Source: Gimesia benthica (GTDB lineage Bacteria; Planctomycetota; Planctomycetia; Planctomycetales; Planctomycetaceae). Taken from it: a DNA stretch of 64,000 bases. Every line of letters begins with the position of its first letter. Position 1 is the stretch's first letter. The position numbers were made by a program, and so were the translations under genes. The notes under the pieces were generated by a model that saw nothing but the letters and a program-made list of their open reading frames with translations, did not search any database and was not told where the DNA came from. Where the stretch lies: assembly GCF_009720525.1 (NCBI RefSeq), contig NZ_CP043930.1, forward strand, positions 4,806,501 through 4,870,500, read 5' to 3'. Positions 26,155 through 35,528 of this stretch are shown piece after piece.

Positions 26155-29100
26155 ATGACTCGTAAAATGAAATTCCAGTTCTTCCTGCTCAGCGTACTCT
26201 CTTTCACCTTCGTGTGTTCAGAATCCGTACACTCAGTGCTTCTTGCCCAGGAACCTTCCAGTGACTCTGAAGACCGTGGTGGTTTTGGGGGCCGACGGGA
26301 CCGCGGAGGCTTCGGCGGTGACCGAAGTCGCTTTGGTGGCAGAGGTGGATTCGGAGGCGACCGAGGCGGTTTTCGCGGTGGGTTTGGCGGAGGGGGTTTC
26401 AGCGGCTTCCGCGGAGCGATTGGCTTCATGGTGACGCGGGAAGAGATTCAGAAGGAACTCCAGCTCACTGAAGATCAGATCAAACAGCTCCAGGAAGCAG
26501 CCCAGGCGATGCGTCCCAGTCGCGAGTTGATGGAACCCTTCATGAACCGCATGCGGGATGCCCAGACCGACGAAGAGCGAACCAAAGTCCGCGAAGAAAT
26601 GAGTGCTTCCTTTGAGAAACAACGCACGGAGGGCGAAGCCAAACTCTGGGGTCTCCTGAATGAAAAGCAGGCAGCACGCCTGAAACAGCTGCAGCTGCAG
26701 GAAAACGGATATCGTCAGCTGACCGATGACGAAACAGGCAAACAGCTCAAACTGACCGACGAGCAGTTGGCGAAGATCAAAGAACTTGAAGAACAGCGCT
26801 CGGATGCCCGTCGGGATCTGGGTCGACGTGCTACCTCGGAAGAACGGGAAAAAGTGCAGCAGGAGTTCGACCAGAAAATTGAGGCGGTCCTGACTCCAGA
26901 TCAAAAGTCTCAGTGGAAGCAGATGCTCGGTCCCGTACTGGTCACAGCCGAAAGCATAGCCACCCCGGGAGCGACTCCCTCTGTCAGCAGTACTCCCGGA
27001 GCTGCTCCGCGACCAAGACCGCAGATCCCCGTTGAACCGGAAGGGCTAAAGCCTGAAGACCGCAGCATCTCTTTCGGTGCCAAACCAGTGGCAATGAATG
27101 AAAACGAAGCGGATGAGAAAACCGTCCCTGCGAAAAAGCCGGGTGAAGTTGGCAAGATGTCGTTCAACTTCCGTTTCGCACCCTGGGGCGATGTCCTGAA
27201 GCTGTTTGCTGAGTCCGCAGGCTATACGCTCGATCTCAACGATGTGCCCCCGGGGACCTTCAACTACTACGATCAGGGTTCTTACACTCCCACCGAAGCG
27301 CTGGATATCATTAATGGATATCTGCTGCAGAAAGGGTATGTCATTGTTCGGCGGAATCAGTTCTTGGTAGTTCTGAACATAGATAACGGCATTCCACCAA
27401 ACCTGGTACCCATTGTCGATGCCAGTGAGCTACCCCAGCGAGGCAAAAATGAACTGATGAGCGTGAGCTTCCAGCTGGAGGGAGTCGACATTGATCAGGT
27501 CGCCAAAGAAGTCCAGGCCATTCTGGGCCCGCAGGGTAAGTCCGTTGCACTGAAAACCGCCAATTCGATTATCGTTACCGATATCGGCAGCAACCTGCAG
27601 CGTGTGAAAAAACTGCTGGAAGGCGCCATTGCGAATGCCGGTCCTACCGATCTCGCATTCCGCGCGTTTGAATTGAAGTTTATCGATTCCAATGAGGCTG
27701 AGAAAATAGTGCGTAGCCAGTTCGGTCTGCCCTCAGCTACCCAGAATGTCAGTGCCAGCTCGTCCTCTTCTTCTTCACGCTACTACGATTATCGACGTCG
27801 CAGCAGTCGAGACAGTTCTCCACCTCCTCAGACGCCGACGAAAGATACGACAACACAGGTGACAGCGGACCCGCGTACTAATCGGCTGTTGGTAACTGCG
27901 ACACCAGCCCAGCTTAAACTGGCGGAAGAAATTATCAAATCGATTGATGTCGACGAGGGCAACATGCTGGCCCCTGGTGGTAACAAGCCTTACCTGCGTG
28001 TTTACTCTGTCAGTTCTTCGGATCCGCGGGAAGTGACCAAGACCTTGGATGCGATGATGCCGGGAGTCGTCGTTAATGAAGATGGTCGGAATAATAAGAT
28101 TCATATCGTGGCGACCCCCAAGGAGCACCAGGAGATTGATGAATTGATCCGGCAACTGGATGGCGAAGGGGGCAGTCAGTCTGTCTCAGTCATCAACTTG
28201 AGCAAGCTGGATCCCCTTTCTGCAACCACGACCTTACGCTCTCTGTTCCTGCGGGATGGAAACGACGCACCCACGATCGAAGCCGATCTTCTGGGGCGGC
28301 GACTATTGATTCGGGGAACTCCGGATCAGGTGATTCAAGTTAAAGCCCTGCTGGCCCAACTGGGAGAAGATGGCACTGGCAGAGCCCAGGAGAACGCTGA
28401 TCGTGGCCCCATTCGCACGATCCCTCTGGGAGGTCGGGATTCACGTGAAATCATGCAACTGATCGATAAGCTCTGGTCAGCCTCGTCGGGTGATGAAAAC
28501 CCGATTCGCATAGTTGTTCCATCACAGGAAAATCAGATTCGGGAACGCGTGTTGGGAGAAGATGAGAATCCTACTCGGAACCGGGGTTTTCGCAATCCAT
28601 CACGGAATATCAGCACTCCGCTGGATCGACCGATTAATCAGGAACGCCGTAAAACCGACTCCGATCAGACTCGGTTCCTGTTCACAGCCAGTGAGCAGCA
28701 GACAGAATCTGATGCAGGGGAGAAGTCAGGATCAGAAAAACCTGTTACGCAACCAGAGAACAAAACACCTGAAGCCTCCACTGATTCCACAAAGAAAAAT
28801 CCGATCGCGGTTTCCACCAACGGGGATAATCTGATCATCACATCCACCGACCAGGAAGCCCTGGATCGACTGGAGAAAATGATCGATGCCTTGACTCAGG
28901 CGATCCCTCCTAAAAATCAGTGGACGGTTTTTTATCTCCGTTCTGCTGATGCGACTGCCACAGCCAAGATGTTGGAAAGTCTCTTTCCCAGCAGTTCCGT
29001 TTCCGATACTTCCAGTGATTCCGGAATGTTCAGCGGGATCTCTTCGATTGGAGGCGGGCTGATGGATGCAACTGGGCTGTCCACTCTGGGGATGGGGCCG

Positions 29101-29919
29101 CAGACGCTTCGCATTATCCCCGAGGCACGTTCCAATGCTCTGTATGTCACAGGACCTCCCGATAAAGTGCGTTCGGTCGAACAGATGCTCAAAGTGCTGG
29201 ATGCTTCTGAACTCCCCGATTCACTGCGGGATCGTTCTCCTGGCATTATCCCCGTGGAATATGCGTCTGCGACGGAAGTTGCGAATATCGTCAAAGAGCT
29301 TTACAAAGACTATATGGAAGCCCCCCGGCAGCAGAATAACTCTCGGGGCGGCAATCCCTTTGCAGCGATGATGGGCGGTCGGGGGTCTCAGAATTCACAG
29401 GCTGCTCAGCCTCCCGAAGCCAAGCTGGCCGTCAGTGTGGATGCCAACGCCAACCAGTTACTGGTTTCTGCGAATGACTCTCTGTTTCAGGAGATCGAGT
29501 CTCTGGTACGCGAGCTTGATTACTCCGCGCAAATGTCTCGCAAGTCAGTGCGTGTTGTCACGTTGAATAACGGCAACTCGGCTCTGATTCAAAATGCCTT
29601 AACCTCCCTGCTCCCCAATGTCAGTGTCAGTACTACCGGCAGTGATTCGCGTAAGAAAACAACGGAACAAACTCCCTCCAGCTCAAACCCGTCGGATAAC
29701 TCCTCCGGATCCAGCGATCGTGGCGAAGAAATTCGACGGTTCTTCGAACAACGGATGCGGGAACGCATGGAGGGCGCATCGCCGGGGGGTGGTGACTCGG
29801 GCCGTGGTTCTTCCGGTTCACCCTTTGGCGGTCGGTCCTCACGTGGTTTCCGATTTCCCGGCAGCGACGGTGGCTCCCGTGGTGGTAGCAGCCGTTTCGG
29901 TCGTAGCCGTGGACGATAA
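26155..29919 (+). CDS. Secretin-N-domain repeat protein lacking the secretin barrel (type II secretion locus)
   Basis: 1254 residues with a signal peptide (FQFFLLSVLSFTFVCSESVH region). Domain order by eye: a Gly/Arg/Phe-rich tract (residues about 41-85, repeats of GGFGGDR type); a Spy/CpxP-like helical domain (VTREEIQKELQLTEDQIKQL to about 265); an N0-like secretin domain (FRFAPWGDVLKLFAESAGYT, VPPGTFNYYDQGSY); then at least four N1-type repeats marked by strings such as DPRTNRLLVTATPAQLKLAE and EARSNALYVTGPPDKVRSVE. The tail is again Gly/Arg/Ser-rich. The C-terminal secretin signature present in GspD is absent, so it should not form a pore alone. It is the first gene of the type II secretion locus, 52 bases before gspE, and may line or cap the periplasmic vestibule. 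Confidence 0.75.
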   Translation: MTRKMKFQFFLLSVLSFTFVCSESVHSVLLAQEPSSDSEDRGGFGGRRDRGGFGGDRSRFGGRGGFGGDRGGFRGGFGGGGFSGFRGAIGFMVTREEIQKELQLTEDQIKQLQEAAQAMRPSRELMEPFMNRMRDAQTDEERTKVREEMSASFEKQRTEGEAKLWGLLNEKQAARLKQLQLQENGYRQLTDDETGKQLKLTDEQLAKIKELEEQRSDARRDLGRRATSEEREKVQQEFDQKIEAVLTPDQKSQWKQMLGPVLVTAESIATPGATPSVSSTPGAAPRPRPQIPVEPEGLKPEDRSISFGAKPVAMNENEADEKTVPAKKPGEVGKMSFNFRFAPWGDVLKLFAESAGYTLDLNDVPPGTFNYYDQGSYTPTEALDIINGYLLQKGYVIVRRNQFLVVLNIDNGIPPNLVPIVDASELPQRGKNELMSVSFQLEGVDIDQVAKEVQAILGPQGKSVALKTANSIIVTDIGSNLQRVKKLLEGAIANAGPTDLAFRAFELKFIDSNEAEKIVRSQFGLPSATQNVSASSSSSSSRYYDYRRRSSRDSSPPPQTPTKDTTTQVTADPRTNRLLVTATPAQLKLAEEIIKSIDVDEGNMLAPGGNKPYLRVYSVSSSDPREVTKTLDAMMPGVVVNEDGRNNKIHIVATPKEHQEIDELIRQLDGEGGSQSVSVINLSKLDPLSATTTLRSLFLRDGNDAPTIEADLLGRRLLIRGTPDQVIQVKALLAQLGEDGTGRAQENADRGPIRTIPLGGRDSREIMQLIDKLWSASSGDENPIRIVVPSQENQIRERVLGEDENPTRNRGFRNPSRNISTPLDRPINQERRKTDSDQTRFLFTASEQQTESDAGEKSGSEKPVTQPENKTPEASTDSTKKNPIAVSTNGDNLIITSTDQEALDRLEKMIDALTQAIPPKNQWTVFYLRSADATATAKMLESLFPSSSVSDTSSDSGMFSGISSIGGGLMDATGLSTLGMGPQTLRIIPEARSNALYVTGPPDKVRSVEQMLKVLDASELPDSLRDRSPGIIPVEYASATEVANIVKELYKDYMEAPRQQNNSRGGNPFAAMMGGRGSQNSQAAQPPEAKLAVSVDANANQLLVSANDSLFQEIESLVRELDYSAQMSRKSVRVVTLNNGNSALIQNALTSLLPNVSVSTTGSDSRKKTTEQTPSSSNPSDNSSGSSDRGEEIRRFFEQRMRERMEGASPGGGDSGRGSSGSPFGGRSSRGFRFPGSDGGSRGGSSRFGRSRGR

Positions 29920-29971
29920 ACATACCTGAAATCATCTCCTGAAAAGTTCGTTATCCCATCGAGTCAAATCC

Positions 29972-31654
29972 ATGGAAATCAGTGATATTCTCCAACGACA
30001 TGGCATCCTTGACGAACGCCAGTTGCTGTTAGCCCAGCAATCGGCGAACGGTCATCGTCTGGACCGCGTGGTAATGGATATGGGGCTCGCCTCTGAAGAA
30101 GACCTGCTCAAAGCATTCGCTGATGAATTGGGCATGAAATATTTCGAGCTCAAAGACTATCAGGTCGATACCCAGTTGCTGTCGCAGTTTCCGGCAACTC
30201 CGATCTTTCGTCATTCCCTGCTCCCCTTACAGCGTGAAAATGGACGCGTACTGGTTGCTTCTGCCGACCCGTTTGACTTCGAAGCCCTGGATGAACTCAG
30301 CTCGCTCAGTGGTGAAGTACTGGAGCCGGTGCTGGCGTTACATGAAGACGTCGTTGATCTGATCAAACAGAACCTGGGTGTTGGCGGCGATACCATCAAC
30401 GAACTGGTCTCTCAGAAAGCAGCCGAAGACGGCGTTGAACTTCTGGAAGAAGTCTCCGAGGAACATGGCGAACTGGCCGACATGGCACAGACTGCATCGG
30501 TGATTCGTCTGGTCAACGAATTGCTCGTGGAGGCACTTCAGCAGCAGGCCAGTGACGTGCACATTGAACCACACGAAACCGGGCTGGTGGTCCGTTATCG
30601 CGTAGATGGTTTGTTGCGGGTACAGTCGGTACCACCAGAGATTAATCATTTTTATTCAGCGATCATTACGCGTCTGAAAATCATGGCGCATCTGAATATC
30701 GCGGAAAAACGACTTCCCCAGGACGGACGCATCAAACTGCGAGTTACGGGGCGTGAAATCGATGTGCGTGTTTCGATCATTCCCATGATTTACGGCGAAG
30801 GCGTCGTACTGCGTCTGCTCGACAAAGAACGCATGGTTTTCCGACTGGATAATGTGGGCTTGAATGCGGATATGCTGTCCACATTCCGCGAGATGATCGA
30901 GCTGCCGCATGGAATTATTCTGGTGACCGGGCCTACGGGTAGCGGTAAAACTTCGACGCTCTACAGTGCTTTGAATGAGATTAAAAGTCCGGAAACGAAA
31001 ATCATCACAGTGGAGGATCCAGTCGAGTATCACAGCGAAGGGATCAGTCAGATTCAGGTCAATTCCCGCATCGGATTGACTTTCGCAGCGGGATTGCGAA
31101 GCATTCTGCGTCACGATCCGGATGTGGTTCTGATCGGGGAAATTCGTGATGGAGAAACCGCGAACAGCGCTATCCAGGCATCGCTGACCGGGCACCTTGT
31201 TTTCAGTACGCTGCATACCAACGACTCTCCCGGCGCTTTTACCCGTCTGGTTGATATGGGGGTTGAAGCATATCTGGTGGCCAGTACGGTAGAAGCGGTT
31301 CTGGCTCAGCGTCTGGTGCGTGTCCTCTGTAAACATTGTAAACGACCACATCAGCCTCACCCTGATAAAATTCCTCCAGACTTTCCCCTGGAACGGATGC
31401 AGGAAATTTATGAACCTGTGGGATGTCGACACTGCAGAGAAATGGGATACTCGGGACGTATTGGTATCCTGGAACTGCTCATAAATGATCCTGTTATACG
31501 AAAATTGTGTACCGAACACGCCAGCTCAGGACAGATTCGCGATTACGCGCGAAAGAATGGCTGGCAGACCTTGAGGGATGCCGGTTGGGAAAAGGTCCTC
31601 GCCGGAATCACTTCGATCGATGAGATTCTGCGGGTCACCAAGGGAGATATTTAA
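29972..31654 (+). CDS. gspE: Type II secretion assembly ATPase GspE
   Basis: 560 residues, cytoplasmic hexameric ATPase driving pseudopilus assembly. The N-terminal MshEN-like domain ([34 protein letters not shown]) leads to the core with the [20 protein letters not shown] block and Walker [11 protein letters not shown] (320 onward). The Asp box is [19 protein letters not shown], Walker B is [16 protein letters not shown] and the His box is [16 protein letters not shown]. The zinc-binding tetracysteine motif (CKHC and CRHC, about residues 450-490) is complete, as in GspE/PilB. PilB of type IV pili is the alternative, but the following genes are gspF-K. gspF follows after 62 bases. Confidence 0.95.
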   Translation: MEISDILQRHGILDERQLLLAQQSANGHRLDRVVMDMGLASEEDLLKAFADELGMKYFELKDYQVDTQLLSQFPATPIFRHSLLPLQRENGRVLVASADPFDFEALDELSSLSGEVLEPVLALHEDVVDLIKQNLGVGGDTINELVSQKAAEDGVELLEEVSEEHGELADMAQTASVIRLVNELLVEALQQQASDVHIEPHETGLVVRYRVDGLLRVQSVPPEINHFYSAIITRLKIMAHLNIAEKRLPQDGRIKLRVTGREIDVRVSIIPMIYGEGVVLRLLDKERMVFRLDNVGLNADMLSTFREMIELPHGIILVTGPTGSGKTSTLYSALNEIKSPETKIITVEDPVEYHSEGISQIQVNSRIGLTFAAGLRSILRHDPDVVLIGEIRDGETANSAIQASLTGHLVFSTLHTNDSPGAFTRLVDMGVEAYLVASTVEAVLAQRLVRVLCKHCKRPHQPHPDKIPPDFPLERMQEIYEPVGCRHCREMGYSGRIGILELLINDPVIRKLCTEHASSGQIRDYARKNGWQTLRDAGWEKVLAGITSIDEILRVTKGDI

Positions 31655-31716
31655 CTCACGCTCCCGCGGAATGAAAAAGAGTTAAGTCCTGTTTGTAAGT
31701 AATTGAAGTCAGTCAG

Positions 31717-32925
31717 ATGCCCGAATTTCAGTATATCGCACGAGAAACAACCGGCCGCCAGGTGACCGGTGTGCTTTCTGCTGCCAATCAGCAGGACGCG
31801 CTGAATTCGCTGGCTGCCAAGAGTTTGTTTCCGGTCAAAGTCGATCTTGCAGATGCGGCGAAAGCGCAGCTGAGACGGTCTGGCAAACGGGTTCGGGCCC
31901 GCTATCTGTCTGTATTTTATACACAACTGGCCGACCTGCTTAAGTCGGGGGTGCCTCTCTTACGCTCACTGGAACTGTTGAATCGGCAGTCGACCAACCC
32001 GTCGCTCAAGCAGGTACTCGAAGAGGTTCGTGCGGAAGTCGCTGATGGAACCCGGCTGGCAGTCGCGATGGGGCAGCATCCCAAAGTCTTTTCGGAACTG
32101 GCAGTGAGTATGGTACGTGCCGGCGAGGAAGGCAGCTTCCTGGAAGACGTATTAAAGCGAATTGCCAGCTTCACGGACCATCAGGAAGAACTGAAGAACC
32201 GGGTAGTCGGTGCGATGATCTATCCCGCGTTCCTGACCACCTTCGGAACTGTGATCGTCAGCTTCCTGCTGGTTTACTTCGTTCCCAAGTTCGAACCGAT
32301 TTTTCAACGGATGTCTGAGCGAGGCGATCTCCCCTGGGCAACCACAACCTTGCTTGGGTTCAGTGCTTTTATGCAGTCCTACTGGTTTCTGATATTTTTC
32401 GCGATCGCTTTTGTGGGGGCCGCGGTTTATAAGTATATCGAGACAACGGAAGGCCGTCTGAAATTCGATCAGTTCCGGTTGAATGCCTATGGCCTGGGAG
32501 CCATTGTTCGTAGCCTGGCTATCGCCCGTTTCTGCCGAATTCTGGGGACCCTGCTGGCCAATGGCGTCCCCATCCTGCAATCCCTGAGAATCGCCAAGGA
32601 TGCCGCAGGTAATAAAGTCATCAGTAATTCGATTGGTGAAGCCGCAGAGAGTATTTCTGCCGGTAAATCAATTGCCCAGCCTTTTGCCATAAGTGGTCAG
32701 TTCCCGGAAGAAGTCGTCGAAATGATCGCCGTTGGTGAGGAAGCCAACAACCTGGAACAGGTGTTGATCGATATCGCAGACAACATGGAACGCCAGACTA
32801 ACCGCAAGCTGGATATGTTTGTGCGAATGCTGGAGCCACTCATGCTGCTCATGATGGCCGCTGTGGTCGTTTTTGTGATGCTGGCATTACTTTTACCGGT
32901 TTTCCAAAGCTCCGGTTTAATATAA
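31717..32925 (+). CDS. gspF: Type II secretion inner-membrane platform protein GspF
   Basis: 402 residues, the standard length. It has the N-terminal PEFQYIARETTGRQVTGVLS and two copies of the T2SSF domain. The first is around FYTQLADLLKSGVPLLRSLE, the second around ARFCRILGTLLANGVPILQS and IAVGEEANNLEQVLIDIADN. Three membrane segments are visible: AMIYPAFLTTFGTVIVSFLL, SYWFLIFFAIAFVGAAV and the C-terminal LMLLMMAAVVVFVMLALLLP. It anchors the pseudopilus machinery and contacts GspE and GspL. No unusual features. Confidence 0.95.
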   Translation: MPEFQYIARETTGRQVTGVLSAANQQDALNSLAAKSLFPVKVDLADAAKAQLRRSGKRVRARYLSVFYTQLADLLKSGVPLLRSLELLNRQSTNPSLKQVLEEVRAEVADGTRLAVAMGQHPKVFSELAVSMVRAGEEGSFLEDVLKRIASFTDHQEELKNRVVGAMIYPAFLTTFGTVIVSFLLVYFVPKFEPIFQRMSERGDLPWATTTLLGFSAFMQSYWFLIFFAIAFVGAAVYKYIETTEGRLKFDQFRLNAYGLGAIVRSLAIARFCRILGTLLANGVPILQSLRIAKDAAGNKVISNSIGEAAESISAGKSIAQPFAISGQFPEEVVEMIAVGEEANNLEQVLIDIADNMERQTNRKLDMFVRMLEPLMLLMMAAVVVFVMLALLLPVFQSSGLI

Positions 32926-33016
32926 TAATATGTGACAAGTCATTGGTTTTATCTCACTCGGGTAGAACCCAGAACATTCCCTTCTGGAACAAGTATAAAG
33001 TAAAAAGGATGGAGAC

Positions 33017-33469
33017 ATGAAACAAATCAAGATTCACAACAGACAACAGCGGCGTGGTTTTACCCTCCTCGAAATGTTGATCGTGCTGGGCATTATTCTC
33101 GTGATCGCTGCGATGGTCGTTCCCAACCTGCTGGGAAGCCAGAAAAAAGCAAATATCAAAGCGACCCGCGCCAGTATCCATAATCTCGAACAGGCATTCA
33201 AACTCTATGCTGCCGAGAATAATGGTGAATATCCTCAAGGCGGACCGGAACAGTTACAGCTGCTGCTCGAACCCGTCAGCACGGATGGTCAGGCTGCTGA
33301 ACCCTTTATTGAGTCTCTGCCACTGGATGCCTGGGGGCAGATGTTCCACTACGAGTACCCCAACAATAAAGCGCAGTCCACCAAGCCGGCCATCTGGTCC
33401 TCGGGCCCCAATCAGCAGGATGAAAACGGTTCCGGCGATGATGTTAATAACTGGGAGCAGACAGAATAG
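33017..33469 (+). CDS. gspG: Major pseudopilin GspG
   Basis: 150 residues with a class III prepilin leader: MKQIKIHNRQQRRG then FTLLEMLIVLGIILVI, cleavage after Gly14 with Glu at mature position 5. The globular part starts with KANIKATRASIHNLEQAFKL and carries the GspG-type PLDAWGQMFHYEYPN near the C-terminus and acidic residues (DENGSGDD) where the calcium site of GspG lies. It is the main subunit of the pseudopilus. A clear ribosome binding site (AAGGATGGAGAC) precedes ATG 33017. Confidence 0.95.
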   Translation: MKQIKIHNRQQRRGFTLLEMLIVLGIILVIAAMVVPNLLGSQKKANIKATRASIHNLEQAFKLYAAENNGEYPQGGPEQLQLLLEPVSTDGQAAEPFIESLPLDAWGQMFHYEYPNNKAQSTKPAIWSSGPNQQDENGSGDDVNNWEQTE

Positions 33470-33514
33470 TTTCTGTCCCGCTCCAGTCTCTGATTTTACC
33501 AGAGGATATTCCAC

Positions 33515-34135
33515 GTGATCCACCACCAGTACCAGCCAGGAAAACAGCATTCACGACGAGCCGCTTTTACGCTGCTCGAGATGCTGCTGGTCCTGGCTCT
33601 GCTGCTGGTTCTGGTCAGTGTCGTGTGGCCGGCGGTGTTGCGCATCAGTGCGAGCAACCGGCTGCGACAGAGCATGCTGGATCTGAATTCCGCCTTTGCT
33701 GCCGCCCGGGTGCGGGCTATTGATCAGGGGGTGATGTATCAGGTCTTTCTGGAACCGGGAGGGCGGCAGTATCTGGTCGTTCCCGTCGATCAGGGACTGC
33801 TGGGAAGCGAATCTTCTGAAGCCAATGCGGGTACCATCGCGACCAGTCAATCTGTGCTCTCGGGGAAGTTGCCCGAGGAATTCCAGTTCAGCCAGGAAAC
33901 TTCCGCAGTCGTGACGGAAGCGGCAGTCCCCTATGCCTGGTTATCAAACCTGCCAAATTCAAAAGACTGGAACTGGATGCAGGGAGCTTTCCCCATCACC
34001 TTTTATCCGGATGGGACAGCTGCTTTTGATTTGAATCAGGAAGTTCTGAAAGAAAAGCGTTCCGTGGCTCGCATTCAACTGCGCGGCCTTACCGGTACGA
34101 CCACGGTTTCCTACGGACAGGGGAAATCGTCATGA
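33515..34135 (+). CDS. gspH: Minor pseudopilin GspH
   Basis: 206 residues from a GTG start preceded by AGAGGATATTCCAC. The N-terminus carries SRRAAFTLLEMLLVLALLLV, a prepilin helix with Glu5, but the residue before the cleavage site is Ala instead of the near-invariant Gly. The position next to gspG, the NRLRQSMLDLNSAFAAARVR helix and the GQGVMYQVFLEPGG-like strands (here DQGVMYQVFLEPGG) fit GspH/FimT. It overlaps gspI by ATGA (4 bases), indicating coupled translation. Whether the Ala -1 is processed as efficiently as Gly is not known from sequence. Confidence 0.85.
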   Translation: MIHHQYQPGKQHSRRAAFTLLEMLLVLALLLVLVSVVWPAVLRISASNRLRQSMLDLNSAFAAARVRAIDQGVMYQVFLEPGGRQYLVVPVDQGLLGSESSEANAGTIATSQSVLSGKLPEEFQFSQETSAVVTEAAVPYAWLSNLPNSKDWNWMQGAFPITFYPDGTAAFDLNQEVLKEKRSVARIQLRGLTGTTTVSYGQGKSS

Positions 34136-34584
34136 TCAGCATTCCAACGCAAAAACGCACTCGTGCCGGATTGACTCTGCTCGAGGTCTTAATCTCACTG
34201 GCGATTTTCCTCGGCGCACTCACTGCCCTCAGTCAGTTGATTGGCATCGGTTCCCGGGCAGCAGTGCAGGCGCAGTTGCGAACACAGGCAATTCTTAAAT
34301 GCCAGTCAAAACTCGCGGAAGCACTGGCGGGAGCCCAGCCTCTGGAAGCGGTCTCCCAGGCTGCCTTTGAGGATGAAGAAAACTGGAAGTGGAGCCTGGA
34401 TGTCCAGCCTGGCGCCTACGAGAACATGTTGCAGTTAACAGTCAGTGTACTCTACTCCGGTGCGGGAGAAAGTGTCACGACCAGCTATCAGCTGACACGA
34501 CAGATTCGAGATCCGGCAATGCTGCTCGACGCAGCCAACACCGTGGAGTCGGCTTCAGATCTGACACTGGAGGAGCAGCTATGA
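34132..34584 (+). CDS. gspI: Minor pseudopilin GspI
   Basis: 150 residues. The leader MISIPTQKRTRAG is followed by LTLLEVLISLAIFLGALTAL, with cleavage after Gly and Glu at mature position 5. AILKCQSKLAEALAGAQPLE and a WSLDVQP-type strand follow, as in GspI of the pseudopilus tip complex (I-J-K). It overlaps both neighbours by 4 bases (gspH at its start, gspJ at its end), so the three are translationally coupled. Confidence 0.88.
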   Translation: MISIPTQKRTRAGLTLLEVLISLAIFLGALTALSQLIGIGSRAAVQAQLRTQAILKCQSKLAEALAGAQPLEAVSQAAFEDEENWKWSLDVQPGAYENMLQLTVSVLYSGAGESVTTSYQLTRQIRDPAMLLDAANTVESASDLTLEEQL

Positions 34585-35507
34585 AACGCTCCTCATCGCA
34601 CAAGAAAGTTCACAAAGGACGGGCACCCGGGTTCACACTGCTCGAAGTCATCCTGGCCATTGGGCTGACCAGTCTGCTGCTGGCTGCCATTTATTCCGCC
34701 CTGGATCTCTACTGGAAATATACGACGCTGGGGCATCGCCAGGTGGAACAGGCTCAGATTGCTCGAGCCGTCTTCCAGAAAATATCACATGATCTGCACT
34801 GTGTGACTTATCGACTGGAGACCGCAGAAGCAGAGACGGAGGGCACAGGTACTTCTGATACAGAAACCGAAGAAACGGAAACCGTCGAAATCCAGGTGAC
34901 CAGTACCGATGATGCCTACACTTCGGGAAACATTGGTGTGTATGGCGATACTCAGTCTCTCGTGCTCCACACCAGCAGACCAGCCCGCCAGCCACTTCTG
35001 CTCTCTTCGAATTCAGGGGCAACCACCTCGCCGAGCGTCCGCAGTGATCTGCTTTCCGTATCGTACTTTCTGGCAGTTGCGGGGGCCGGAGGACTGCAAG
35101 GGGCCGCCGGCGATCAGTTTCGGAATACTTCGAGGGGTGGTGAAGATGTGCAGGGAGTGGCTCGTCTGGAAGGAGACCGGCTCTCAATGAGCATGGCAGA
35201 TCAGGCTGCGGCTCTGGAGCAGATGGCGTCACAGTCAGAACTCCTGGCGCCGGAAATCAGCAGTCTGCAGTTTCAATATTTTGATGGCACTGACTGGCTC
35301 GAACTCTGGGACAGCACTAAATACGGGACCGTACCGCAGGCAATCAGGGTCACAATCGGCTTTCGCAGCGATCTGCAACAGACTTCGTTGGAGTCTGTGA
35401 ACGAAAAAATAAATGGTTACAACAATACCTACAGCATGGTGATTGCACTCCCGCTGGCTCTACCTGCGGTATTACAGACCACCGAACAGGACACCAGTTC
35501 GTTTTAA
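34581..35507 (+). CDS. gspJ: Minor pseudopilin GspJ
   Basis: 308 residues from ATG 34581, which overlaps the gspI stop and has GAGGAG just upstream. A longer frame back to 34389 lies within gspI and is not used. The leader MKRSSSHKKVHKGRAPG precedes FTLLEVILAIGLTSLLLAAI with Glu5. The globular part has LEQMASQSELLAPEISSLQF and IRVTIGF, typical for GspJ, plus a Thr/Glu-rich insertion around residues 85-110. The product would sit at the pseudopilus tip with GspI and GspK. Confidence 0.87.
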   Translation: MKRSSSHKKVHKGRAPGFTLLEVILAIGLTSLLLAAIYSALDLYWKYTTLGHRQVEQAQIARAVFQKISHDLHCVTYRLETAEAETEGTGTSDTETEETETVEIQVTSTDDAYTSGNIGVYGDTQSLVLHTSRPARQPLLLSSNSGATTSPSVRSDLLSVSYFLAVAGAGGLQGAAGDQFRNTSRGGEDVQGVARLEGDRLSMSMADQAAALEQMASQSELLAPEISSLQFQYFDGTDWLELWDSTKYGTVPQAIRVTIGFRSDLQQTSLESVNEKINGYNNTYSMVIALPLALPAVLQTTEQDTSSF

Positions 35508-35528
35508 TCAGACCCCTGATAATAATCC

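Noticed and set aside
26281-26415. Gly-codon-rich tandem pattern that could be taken for a repeat array
   Set aside because: The repeats are imperfect and in frame within the signal-peptide-bearing gene; they encode a Gly/Arg-rich tract, and no CRISPR-type spacing exists.
30656-31519. 287-codon open frame antisense to gspE
   Set aside because: The + strand encodes all GspE motifs; the antisense frame shows no family features.
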